Source: Leptospiraceae bacterium (GTDB taxonomy: Bacteria > Spirochaetota > Leptospiria > Leptospirales > Leptospiraceae). Taken from it: a stretch of DNA of 64,000 nt. Where the stretch lies: the NCBI GenBank assembly GCA_016711485.1, contig JADJSX010000034.1, positions 1 to 64,000 on the forward strand. Direction: 5' to 3'. Made by a program: the position numbers and the translations under genes. The notes under the pieces are model-generated. The model was given only the letters and a program-made list of their open reading frames with translations, ran no database searches and had not been told where the DNA came from. Within the stretch, counting starts at the first letter, position 1. Every line of letters begins with the position of its first letter. This document shows positions 7,203-14,978 of this stretch, piece after piece.

Positions 7203-7755
7203 CTGATTCCTTAATTCTAAAAGTGTTATCCTGACTCGCGCCGGAGGTTCTATTTACTTCTCCATTTTTTACTACAATTTTTCCATTGTATCTATATAAT
7301 AAAACTGTTTTATTGATGGAATTAGCATCCTCTCCAATATGAATATTATAATCACCCGCTACCCCGTCGTGCGTAAATGGAATGACTAAAACTCCCGTTT
7401 CAAACTTTACACCCCGCAAATCCGTTACATCCACTACGCGGTTATTCGATGGTAAATTCACTTCTAAAACTTTTTTGTGTTGAATTCCGCCTTCAGCGCG
7501 AACAAGTTTGGAAGCAGTGTATTTATTTTTTTCCATATCAATTTCAAATAGAACTGTCTGATTCGAAATGATTGCAGTTTGGTACGAATAAAAAAGTCCC
7601 GCTTTCATTTTATCAGTGGTATCTTTGGCGGAAGGACGAATCAATCCAGATATACTCGATACCATTAGAGACATTAAAAGACCCAAAATCGAAACTACAA
7701 CTACTATCTCAATAAGAGTCATTCCCTTCCGGATATTATAATTCGAAAATTTCAT
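7189..7755 (-). CDS. gspH: Type II secretion minor pseudopilin GspH
   Basis: This 188-residue protein starts with KGMTLIEIVVVVSILGLLMS, a prepilin signal with cleavage after Gly11 and Glu16 at mature position 5. The body fits the GspH/FimT beta-sandwich. By order it is GspH rather than the major pseudopilin GspG: it lacks the short GspG length and calcium-site region, and it sits immediately before gspI. It overlaps both neighbours, by four bases with the lipoprotein gene upstream and 14 bases with gspI downstream. Confidence 0.82.
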   Translation of the reverse strand: MKFSNYNIRKGMTLIEIVVVVSILGLLMSLMVSSISGLIRPSAKDTTDKMKAGLFYSYQTAIISNQTVLFEIDMEKNKYTASKLVRAEGGIQHKKVLEVNLPSNNRVVDVTDLRGVKFETGVLVIPFTHDGVAGDYNIHIGEDANSINKTVLLYRYNGKIVVKNGEVNRTSGASQDNTFRIKESDEDN

Positions 7756-8051
7756 TTTGTATTTCCCGTATGGATTTTCTCATTTACAACGTCTTCCGTA
7801 TTTGATTTGCAAGGTTGTCCTACTTTGCAAAATGAACCGATAAAAAAAATAGACTCAATGCTTCCATTACATTCAACTAACGTACGATTTCCACTACAAT
7901 ATATTCCAAAGGCTCGGACACATTTACTTTCATCCGATTTTTGTTTTCTGCAATCAGCGTCTTCTGTAATATTTTTACACTGATTCAAAGTTAAAACAAA
8001 AATTGAAATAATAAGCAGCCAAGTGTTACGATAAATATTAATTTTCCTCAT
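7752..8051 (-). CDS. Small cysteine-rich lipoprotein in the gsp operon
   Basis: This 99-residue protein has a basic N-terminus, a hydrophobic core and a lipobox-like FVLTLNQC, so it is probably a lipoprotein with lipidated Cys25. The mature part contains eight further cysteines (DCRKQKSDESKCVRAFGIYC, VECN, FCKVGQPC), which suggests disulfides in the periplasm. I do not recognise the family. Its TGA overlaps the ATG of gspH and its own ATG overlaps the stop of a broken upstream frame, so it is part of the secretion operon. A pilotin-like or accessory role is only a guess from position. Confidence 0.65.
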   Translation of the reverse strand: MRKINIYRNTWLLIISIFVLTLNQCKNITEDADCRKQKSDESKCVRAFGIYCSGNRTLVECNGSIESIFFIGSFCKVGQPCKSNTEDVVNEKIHTGNTK

Positions 8052-8224
8052 TTTATCCCAAATAGACTAGTTGGTATATTAGTAAAACGTAATCTTAAGT
8101 CTGTAAACCGATATTTTACCAGTTCTCCAAAAGAATTGTATTCTGCTAAAGAAAAAATATAGACTAGATCTAATACAACAAACTCACCGATACAATTTTT
8201 ATAGTCGACCAACAACTCGAATCC
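8048..8224 (-). pseudogene. Open remnant upstream of the Cys-rich lipoprotein
   Basis: A frame of 58 codons between two stops reads FELLVDYKNCIGEFVVLDLV, then SLAEYNSFGELVKYRFTDLR, and ends SLFGIK with a TGA that overlaps the lipoprotein ATG. The coupling and amino-acid make-up look like the end of a real gene, but there is no plausible start. I do not recognise it. From 8225 to 8480 I see nothing coding on either strand. Confidence 0.3.
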
Positions 8225-8483
8225 TCATTTAGGATTAAATACCTTTGTGGCTTTGTCAAGTCGCTAAAAGTCGCATGTAAAAGTTTTTTTGCAAAGGATA
8301 AAATTTTGATTTATACTGAACGCCGCAAGAAATTAGATATTTCTGATTCAAAAAACTGCGTTCTGTTTTAGCAAACACTACTCGAATATCCGAAGGGATA
8401 ATTTCTTTTGGTATATATTAAGATTTCCTTAAAAATTCGTGTTCACGATATCAATTCTATTTTTATCAAAAATTCGGTCTGAA

Positions 8484-9512
8484 TTATGAATTTACTACTT
8501 TAAGAGCGCGTTCCAAATCCAATAATCTATTTGGGCTCCATTGTTTCGATTCGAATTGCGAAAAAATTTCCTTTTTATCTGAATTAAAAAAACTAAGGTA
8601 CGACGTTTCCCCCCCTTTGCCTCGTTTTTTATTTAATTGAACAGAAACTTCCGGAATGGTAAAGTCAAAGTACAAACGCGTATTATACCTGTAAACCTCT
8701 ACCTGAAAATGATTATCTTTTATAGAATAAGATTTAATATAATATTTCGACCAAGATATAAAGAAATAAAGATTCAAAACTAAATTAATTGGAAAAATAA
8801 CAGTAACCGCAAGTAAAAAAAAATGAGGAAAATAGAATAAAAAAAATACGAATAAAGGAATACTGATTCCAGATAAAATGAATAAAAATTTTCCACTTTC
8901 AAACAATCTTTTTTCAAATCGAATAAATGGAAGCTCCAATTGATTGATAATTTCTCTTTCTTTTATTCGTAAGATTTTTTCTTTTTTGCGGAAAGGATTT
9001 GATAATAATAATGCTACTGAGAAAAATATCATCCAATGTCCCGAAAATCCTCTGACTTCCAGTCTTCTATAGAATTGGTATTCCTCGAACGTTAACTCCT
9101 TATAAACCGTTCCGTGATTACTTAGTACATACTTCCCTTCTTGGATTGCAGGTCCGCCGGGCATAGTACCCATAAAAGTAAAAAAATTGATAATCCCATA
9201 AATATAAGTCAAAAATACAATGACTCCTATTATTTTTGGAGATTCGGTATAGAGTTTCTTAATTGAATTTTGTCTTCCATCTTTATCTTTTGAATCCCTA
9301 TTTTCAAGTAAATACAATAGTAAGGATGGGATAAAAACTAGAAAAACTCCAATATGCAAAATAAACGGACTCACTCGAAAGTCTTGAACGTTTATATCAA
9401 AAAATAAAGCTATATGAATACTGAAACTAAAAATCAAACCTAAAGCGGATAAAAGGAATAATCCTATCTTTAGTTTATTTGCAAACGGAGAATTATCGGA
9501 TTTATTTTGCAC
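8484..9512 (-). CDS. Multi-pass membrane protein of unknown function
   Basis: I do not recognise this 342-residue protein. It has hydrophobic segments at about residues 15-33, 47-65, 90-112, 155-172, 205-225 and 228-252, and a soluble C-terminal domain of about 85 residues (SIKDNHFQVEVYRYNTRLYF onward) that should lie in the cytoplasm. The region between the third and fourth segments holds a short soluble loop (GPAIQEGKYVLSNHGTVYKE). It is the last gene of a tight three-gene group with a 114-aa membrane protein and the large coiled-coil protein (gaps of 6 and 15 bases), so it probably works with them. Confidence 0.65.
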   Translation of the reverse strand: MQNKSDNSPFANKLKIGLFLLSALGLIFSFSIHIALFFDINVQDFRVSPFILHIGVFLVFIPSLLLYLLENRDSKDKDGRQNSIKKLYTESPKIIGVIVFLTYIYGIINFFTFMGTMPGGPAIQEGKYVLSNHGTVYKELTFEEYQFYRRLEVRGFSGHWMIFFSVALLLSNPFRKKEKILRIKEREIINQLELPFIRFEKRLFESGKFLFILSGISIPLFVFFLFYFPHFFLLAVTVIFPINLVLNLYFFISWSKYYIKSYSIKDNHFQVEVYRYNTRLYFDFTIPEVSVQLNKKRGKGGETSYLSFFNSDKKEIFSQFESKQWSPNRLLDLERALKVVNS

Positions 9513-9518
9513 AATTAT

Positions 9519-9863
9519 TTAGTCTTTGCGATTTTTGTTATAGTTAATTTTCACCAATAAAAATAAGGAAAGGTATGCACCAAGGAAAATTACAATTAAA
9601 TTTACATTGGACAATTGGATTGTTCCTAGTTTAGGAGACATGAGCCACATGATAATATCTCTCAAAAATGTTTGCAGAGTAGCTAATATTATTATTGCTC
9701 CTAACCCAGAAATTACAATTGCTCCCACAAACCCCCCAATTACTTCTTTCTTTAAATAAAAATAAAAGTACCATGCCACCATTGTAGCAATTCCCAAAAT
9801 AAAAATAATATCCACTAGAATTGTAAGTGGTTCCGAAGTAGTTGCTAAATAGATTTGAGGCAT
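9519..9863 (-). CDS. Small membrane protein, three helices
   Basis: This 114-residue protein has three hydrophobic segments, at about 13-35, 42-64 and 86-104, and a short charged C-terminus (NYNKNRKD). I do not recognise the family. It lies between the coiled-coil protein and the 342-aa membrane protein with very short gaps, which points to co-transcription. A plausible role is to anchor the coiled-coil protein at the inner membrane, since that protein has no membrane segment of its own. This is inference from position. Confidence 0.6.
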   Translation of the reverse strand: MPQIYLATTSEPLTILVDIIFILGIATMVAWYFYFYLKKEVIGGFVGAIVISGLGAIIILATLQTFLRDIIMWLMSPKLGTIQLSNVNLIVIFLGAYLSLFLLVKINYNKNRKD

Positions 9864-9878
9864 AAAATTTAATTATTC

Positions 9879-12206
9879 CTATTGCATCGACAATATTAAA
9901 GACACCATTTCTTCATTTACTTCAAGTGCCCTTGCAATTTCTGGAATTGATAGTTTTTTTTTCCTTAGAGCAATTACATTGTCTCTGATTTCTTTTACAA
10001 CTCCACCCAAATTAGGAGGTGATTTTTTAGGTCTACTCTTTATAGATCTTGGTGATTTTACGGGAACAACTACAGCGGAATTGATTTTGGAAATTTTTTC
10101 ATCAGCATCTATAAGAAGTTTTTCGATATTTCCCTTCATTGTACTTAATCGTTCTTCCATCGTACTAATTTGTTTATGTCGAGCAGATAAATCAATCATC
10201 ATACTTTCGATATGATTAAACTTTGATTCCATTAATTTTATATCAGCCGTTTTACTATTAATTAGAGCTACTTTTTGATCTACCTCAGAAACAAATTGAC
10301 TAAATTCACTTCTTTTCGATTCCAAAGAAGAAACTTCTTTAGAAAATTTCACTAACTGGTCATCGACCGCTTTAGTTTTTTTAGCTTGTTCAGTTAGGGA
10401 TCCGGAGATAACATTAAGTTTGCGTTCAAAGCCAGAAATCTCAACTAATTTTTGTTTGATTTCTTCGCCAATTTTTTCCATTTGTTTGACTCTTGCGTCA
10501 ATTGTTTGGACAACTTTTCCTTTTTCGGCTAAGTATTCGGATTTTTCGGCATCTAGGTTTTTTAGTTCTTTGTCTGTATCTCGAATGGCAGCTTCCAACA
10601 AGTTAATATTATTCATAAAACTTTTGATATTTTCTTCTTTCGCTTTTATGATTTCTATATTGGAAGACATTTTCCAGAACGCTTCATTCGATTCTTTCAC
10701 AAGTCCATCCACTATTTCTTTATTTGCATGAAATTTTTCTACTTTGCGAATTTCACTTTGAACTGCTTGTAGGGATTTTGCCAATACATCTTTTTCAGAA
10801 CTAATTTCCTCAAGAATTTTATTTTTCAAAAGCTCAGCAATATGAATCTCACTTTCGATATCGGTTTTAAAATCATCTGTTACTTTTTCCATTTCTTGTT
10901 TAGTGGATTCGATTAAATTAATTCCATCTGTATTTATTTTTTCTAAACATTGACTAGCTTGTGCCTTTAGGATAAGTGATTGATTTTCAATTCTTTTATC
11001 GAGATTGTTATTAAAACTTTCTAATTTTTCTTTGTGTTTTTCGATTTCTGAATCAATTTGTTTTTCAATTTCCAAATCTCGTTCTTTTACAAATTCTTGG
11101 ATTTGTTTTTTATTCAGCTCAAAAGTATTTTTTCCTACAGCCTGTATTTGATTAATGAATTCGTTTGATTCAGTTTTTGCTTTTGCTAATTTATCTTGAA
11201 TTGTTCTAAATACATTTTCTCCGTAGTTTGCGAGTAATAACTGTTGTTCGCGATACAATTGTGAGTCCAAGTTCTGTATTCGGTTATATAAATTAAAAAA
11301 CTCCCCTCGTTCTCTAAGACTTCCTTGAACCGAATTTGGTAGAGAAATACTATTTTCCTCTGCTTCTTCAGAAAATGCGGCTTCAAATTTTGATTTATAA
11401 TTTGAATATATCGTATTCATTTGATTACCGAACTTTTCGTCATTAAATGAGTTTTTATCTTCTAATACAATATCCAATTTCACAATCGTTTCATTCGTTT
11501 CCTCATTCGAAATTTGACTGAAAATTTGTTGTTCCATTTTATACTGATTGAGTGAAACTACTTTGCGAGTATTGAAAGTTGCCGAATCTGAAAATTCTTT
11601 TGATTTTACTGCATGATCGTAACTGAGATACGAAAAATTTGTCGTTTCAGGTTTTTGATTTATTAGGTATTCGTGTGGCAAAAGGACAAAATTATTTTTT
11701 ACGGTAATAGAAAACATTTCTGGGTTAAAAGTAAAGGTAGTTTTAACCGTGAGGTCTTGTTTCATTAATTCGTCTTTGTATTTATAGAAGGTACTTTCAT
11801 GTAATAGTTTTTCAATTTTTTCCATCCCCAATAGGTATTCTTTTGGATTTGTAATATCAAATCCAAGTTTCTTAAAAAGAATTCTTTTGATATTCGCTTT
11901 GGTAGCATTTACGACAAGCCCTCGAACCGAATTATAACACGTATCCATAGAATCAGATCTCTCATACTTTTGAAGAACTAAGGAAATTATTTTGCGAAGA
12001 GACTCTTGGCTGGATTTTGTTAGATAGTATGTTTTTACGGTAATTGGTTTACTTTTACTCACTGCTCCAAGAATTACATTTGCGTTCATTTCTTTATTTG
12101 TTTTAACTGCCTTTACCGCTGCACTCATCTGAACAAAAACCTCTAAATTGGGATTAGATATAGAAACTATCCTTAAACATATCGACATAATTTCATTTTG
12201 TCTCAT
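9879..12206 (-). CDS. Large coiled-coil protein with C-terminal HTH (SpiroCoCo-like)
   Basis: This 775-residue cytoplasmic protein has three parts. Residues 1 to about 250 form a globular domain (VFVQMSAAVKAVKTNKEMNA, SKPITVKTYYL, SVRGLVVNATKANIKRILFK) that I believe recurs in spirochaete proteins of unknown function. About 270-700 is almost continuous coiled coil rich in Glu, Lys, Ile and Leu. About 738-775 is a short helix-turn-helix, IALRKKKLSIPEIARALEVN, of the kind seen at the end of SpiroCoCo coiled-coil proteins. A Lys/Pro/Arg-rich linker (SPRSIKSRPKKSPP) joins the last two. It leads an operon with two membrane proteins. A role in envelope or filament organisation is only a guess. Confidence 0.7.
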   Translation of the reverse strand: MRQNEIMSICLRIVSISNPNLEVFVQMSAAVKAVKTNKEMNANVILGAVSKSKPITVKTYYLTKSSQESLRKIISLVLQKYERSDSMDTCYNSVRGLVVNATKANIKRILFKKLGFDITNPKEYLLGMEKIEKLLHESTFYKYKDELMKQDLTVKTTFTFNPEMFSITVKNNFVLLPHEYLINQKPETTNFSYLSYDHAVKSKEFSDSATFNTRKVVSLNQYKMEQQIFSQISNEETNETIVKLDIVLEDKNSFNDEKFGNQMNTIYSNYKSKFEAAFSEEAEENSISLPNSVQGSLRERGEFFNLYNRIQNLDSQLYREQQLLLANYGENVFRTIQDKLAKAKTESNEFINQIQAVGKNTFELNKKQIQEFVKERDLEIEKQIDSEIEKHKEKLESFNNNLDKRIENQSLILKAQASQCLEKINTDGINLIESTKQEMEKVTDDFKTDIESEIHIAELLKNKILEEISSEKDVLAKSLQAVQSEIRKVEKFHANKEIVDGLVKESNEAFWKMSSNIEIIKAKEENIKSFMNNINLLEAAIRDTDKELKNLDAEKSEYLAEKGKVVQTIDARVKQMEKIGEEIKQKLVEISGFERKLNVISGSLTEQAKKTKAVDDQLVKFSKEVSSLESKRSEFSQFVSEVDQKVALINSKTADIKLMESKFNHIESMMIDLSARHKQISTMEERLSTMKGNIEKLLIDADEKISKINSAVVVPVKSPRSIKSRPKKSPPNLGGVVKEIRDNVIALRKKKLSIPEIARALEVNEEMVSLILSMQ

Positions 12207-12358
12207 TATGAAAATTATCAGAAATACAAAATTTTACGTATTCTAGCACCTAAAATCAAGGTTTTCAGGCTTTAATTTGCTGGTCTGTTTTGAAATTGAA
12301 CACAATTGAAATTAACAAAACCCGCATCCATTGTACCTATTAAATAATTCCGAAGTTA

Positions 12359-12535
12359 TTAACTCACCTTACGCAAGGTGAGTCCAGCTTCCACTTGAGG
12401 TTTGCACCTAGCGGTGGGCTTGCTGCCGCAGGCTATTGAATTTATTAATTCATTAGCATTCTCTAATATTCTCAAAATCATCTTTGGCTCCGTAAATTAT
12501 CAATTTTGCGTAATGTCAGTTATTAATTAAAAAGG
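12359..12535 (-). repeat. Palindromic repeat copy R1 with 40-codon frame
   Basis: This shares blocks with the copy at 61089-61335: aactcaccttacgc, cctagcgg, gcaggctattga, attagcatt, ctaatatt and the end tttgcgtaatgtcagtta. The copy at 36310-36372 matches only the palindromic part. On the minus strand 12359-12481 is a 40-codon frame starting MILRILENANELINSIACG; the copy at 61180-61302 has the same N-terminal peptide and the same length. It fills the 373-base divergent gap between 12206 and 12580; the rest of that gap shows nothing else. Confidence 0.65.
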
Positions 12536-12579
12536 GATATACAATTAGCATCTATATATGGCGATAATTAATACTAACT

Positions 12580-13533
12580 ATGAAGACTACAAAAGAGGGA
12601 ATAGAATTTTCTGATTTGAAGGAATTCTCTAAGTTTATAACTGATTTAGACTTATTAGGAATTATTCAATTACGAGAGGCGTTAAAAGATAAAAAGGGCA
12701 ATATTTTAATCAAAGAACTTGTCTATATTCGTGACTCCAGTATCAAAAAATTAGAATCAATTTCTGATCAATACATCCCAATTTTTAAAGTGCAAACCAA
12801 CTCAGAACTCATAGGAAAAATTCGAAAAAAAATTTCGCAAGAAGTAACTCCCGTTATAAATGAAACAGAAAAAAGTTTTATATCCATTCTATTTACTCAA
12901 AATGTTTCTGGTATGAAAAATACGGAAAATCTAATTGGTAATTCTTTTTATTCTGACAATTTAGTATTAACTTTATACGAGATAATGATAGGGGATAAAG
13001 ATTTTTTCCAACACATCATTCGAATGGGACTCCTTTGCCTTGGAACAGTAATTCAAAAAAATTATGCAATCAAATTAATTCATAGAAATGCATTCCTTAC
13101 TGGACTTTGTGCAGATTTGATTTTTTTCAAAACCAATTACTGGAAAAATGCAAACTTAGACGATTCCTTAATGTTAAGTATAATGAAATTAAATATAACA
13201 ATTGCGAATAATATAGGTTTGCCAGAAGAAATCATTTATGCATTAGAAAACCATATTGTCCGTGGGCTTTATGTGGTAGAATCGCCTGATAATATTGATA
13301 TTGAATTATTAAAACAAAATCCATTCTTTCAAAATCCTTTTTCAGAATCAGAAAAAAAATCCACAGCAGATAATGAATATTACGCGGATACCATTAAAGT
13401 TTTAACTGAAGCATTAAAAATTACAAGATTCATATCTGAAGCCAATAAAAATATGGAACAGAATGATGATGATATAGTCCAAAAGCTAATTGTAATGTTT
13501 GCTTATAATGTTGAGAAAAAAAAACTTCGATGA
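12580..13533 (+). CDS. Degenerate HD-fold-like protein, N-terminal part
   Basis: This 317-residue soluble helical protein resembles HD-GYP-type proteins in layout: HIIRMGLLCLGTVIQKN, HRNAFLTGLCADLIFF and NNIGLPEEIIYALENH fall where HD-GYP domains carry their metal-binding motifs, but the HD and GYP residues are not kept. It may therefore be a non-enzymatic relative. It ends KKKLR* at a run of nine A (13515-13523), and the frame that follows without one A continues the protein (see 13499-13837). The two are probably one gene of about 420 codons with a frameshift. It is transcribed divergently from the coiled-coil operon. Confidence 0.6.
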   Translation: MKTTKEGIEFSDLKEFSKFITDLDLLGIIQLREALKDKKGNILIKELVYIRDSSIKKLESISDQYIPIFKVQTNSELIGKIRKKISQEVTPVINETEKSFISILFTQNVSGMKNTENLIGNSFYSDNLVLTLYEIMIGDKDFFQHIIRMGLLCLGTVIQKNYAIKLIHRNAFLTGLCADLIFFKTNYWKNANLDDSLMLSIMKLNITIANNIGLPEEIIYALENHIVRGLYVVESPDNIDIELLKQNPFFQNPFSESEKKSTADNEYYADTIKVLTEALKITRFISEANKNMEQNDDDIVQKLIVMFAYNVEKKKLR

Positions 13534-13837
13534 AGAAATAGCAAATCCTATGATAAGTTGTTTTAGACAATATGAAAAGGTAATCAAACGTACTCGCAAA
13601 ATTGCCCAAATAGAAAACCAATGTCTTCATCCACCTTCTGCTTGGGCTTATCCAAAACCAAAAGCTTCACAAGTTTTATGTAAAAACAACCATCATACCT
13701 GCCCTCATTATGTTTCCGGTTGGAACATAAGTGTAATTAGTACGCAGGAAGCAATTGGATATATTGGAACAAATCTTAGACCGGGGAGTTATCCCAAGTG
13801 CCGATTAGAAAAAGACCTAGAAGATATTAATAAATAG
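13499..13837 (+). CDS. C-terminal part of the split HD-like protein
   Basis: The frame 13499-13837 reads KKNFDEEIANPMISCFRQYE, then ENQCLHPPSAWAYPKPKASQ, CKNNHHTCPHYVSGW and a charged end. It has no good ribosome site of its own and overlaps the upstream gene by 35 bases. Removing one A from the nine-A run joins it in frame to the upstream gene (VMFAYNVEKK-NFDEEI). The paired Cys/His residues (C-x5-C) suggest a metal site or a disulfide. It is either the separated tail of one 420-aa protein, produced by slippage on the A run, or the victim of a real or sequencing indel. Confidence 0.6.
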   Translation: MLIMLRKKNFDEEIANPMISCFRQYEKVIKRTRKIAQIENQCLHPPSAWAYPKPKASQVLCKNNHHTCPHYVSGWNISVISTQEAIGYIGTNLRPGSYPKCRLEKDLEDINK

Positions 13838-13840
13838 AAA

Positions 13841-14974
13841 TTAATGATTATGTGAATGTTCTTCGATTTCTCTCATCCAATCTGGAATTGGAAGTTTATG
13901 GTAAATATATATGGGTAAAAGAATTTCATTTAGAGGAATCATTTGTGGATTGAGTTTTCCTTTATCCGCAACTTCCTTAATTGCAGTTACACTCTTTAAT
14001 GAAAATTGATTAGATAATGCCCAAGCACAAAGAGTAACAATATCTTTGTCTTTTTCCTTGTAAAGATATTTGAGTAAGATTTCTTCCGATAGATCAAATG
14101 GATAATGTCCTAAAATCTCAGCAAACGATACTCGAGAGTCTTCTTGGAATCGAAACATATCCTCTGCAAAAGGAAAAATTTCCTCTGCCTGCATAAGAGA
14201 TAGTGCATCTATGGTTTGTTGGTAAACACTGAGTTCTGGTTCAGCCATACGCGCAATTTCGACAAGAAATGGGATCGTTTCAATAGCTTTCCAAATTCCT
14301 GCCATTTCAATAGACAAATCTTGTAATATATAATTTTCAGTTTCCGTTAATTCTTTCAGGGAATTGTATATAAGCGGATAATAGTCATTTTTTTTTGTAA
14401 TCAATAGACTTTTAAAATCAGTGACTTGTTCTTGTAAATCCTCCAATACTTCGTCGACTGCAGTTTCTGTTTCGATTCGTGAAAGCTCTTCTGTAAGTCT
14501 ACGGGTAATAGAAATTAGTTCTTCTTGTAATTCTTCCGAATTTCCGTTTCTATTTTCTTGTATCCATACAATATATTCCCAAATATGAGAACCTATTTCA
14601 TCCTCTCCGAAAATTGATTTATTTTTTTCTAATTCGTCAAAATCCATCTTTAAACAAAGTGCGATCACTGTAAATATTCCCGCGAAATTAAGTTTTGGTT
14701 CTTCAATATTCCCTTTAACTTCACGTAAAATAGTCAGAAGTAATGGTATGTCATTTATATTTGCATTGTAATTTCTGAGTAAATTGGTAATGACTAAAAC
14801 TTCATAAGAAGCAAAATCTTTCTCTTTTATTTCGGTGAGAAGAGATTCTAAAACTTTCCTGAATACACCTTCGTCGTTAGAAAAAGTATATGCCAATAAT
14901 TTATGAGCTTTGATACCTGCATCCGGATCAGAGATTAGTTCTAAAAGTCGATTTTTATCTATTAAAAGTTGCAT
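13841..14974 (-). CDS. HEAT-repeat-like scaffold protein
   Basis: This 377-residue acidic all-helical protein is made of ~35-45 residue helical pairs that look like degenerate HEAT repeats (LISDPDAGIKAHKLLAYTFS, YSVY-like helices, IVTLCAWALSNQFSLKSVTA). There is no signal peptide or membrane segment, so it should be cytoplasmic. It starts 4 bases after the REC-PAS-GGDEF-EAL gene ends, hence one operon. Proteins of this shape usually act as binding scaffolds, and a partner role for the cyclic-di-GMP protein is inferred from the operon only. Confidence 0.6.
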   Translation of the reverse strand: MQLLIDKNRLLELISDPDAGIKAHKLLAYTFSNDEGVFRKVLESLLTEIKEKDFASYEVLVITNLLRNYNANINDIPLLLTILREVKGNIEEPKLNFAGIFTVIALCLKMDFDELEKNKSIFGEDEIGSHIWEYIVWIQENRNGNSEELQEELISITRRLTEELSRIETETAVDEVLEDLQEQVTDFKSLLITKKNDYYPLIYNSLKELTETENYILQDLSIEMAGIWKAIETIPFLVEIARMAEPELSVYQQTIDALSLMQAEEIFPFAEDMFRFQEDSRVSFAEILGHYPFDLSEEILLKYLYKEKDKDIVTLCAWALSNQFSLKSVTAIKEVADKGKLNPQMIPLNEILLPIYIYHKLPIPDWMREIEEHSHNH

Positions 14975-14978
14975 TCAA

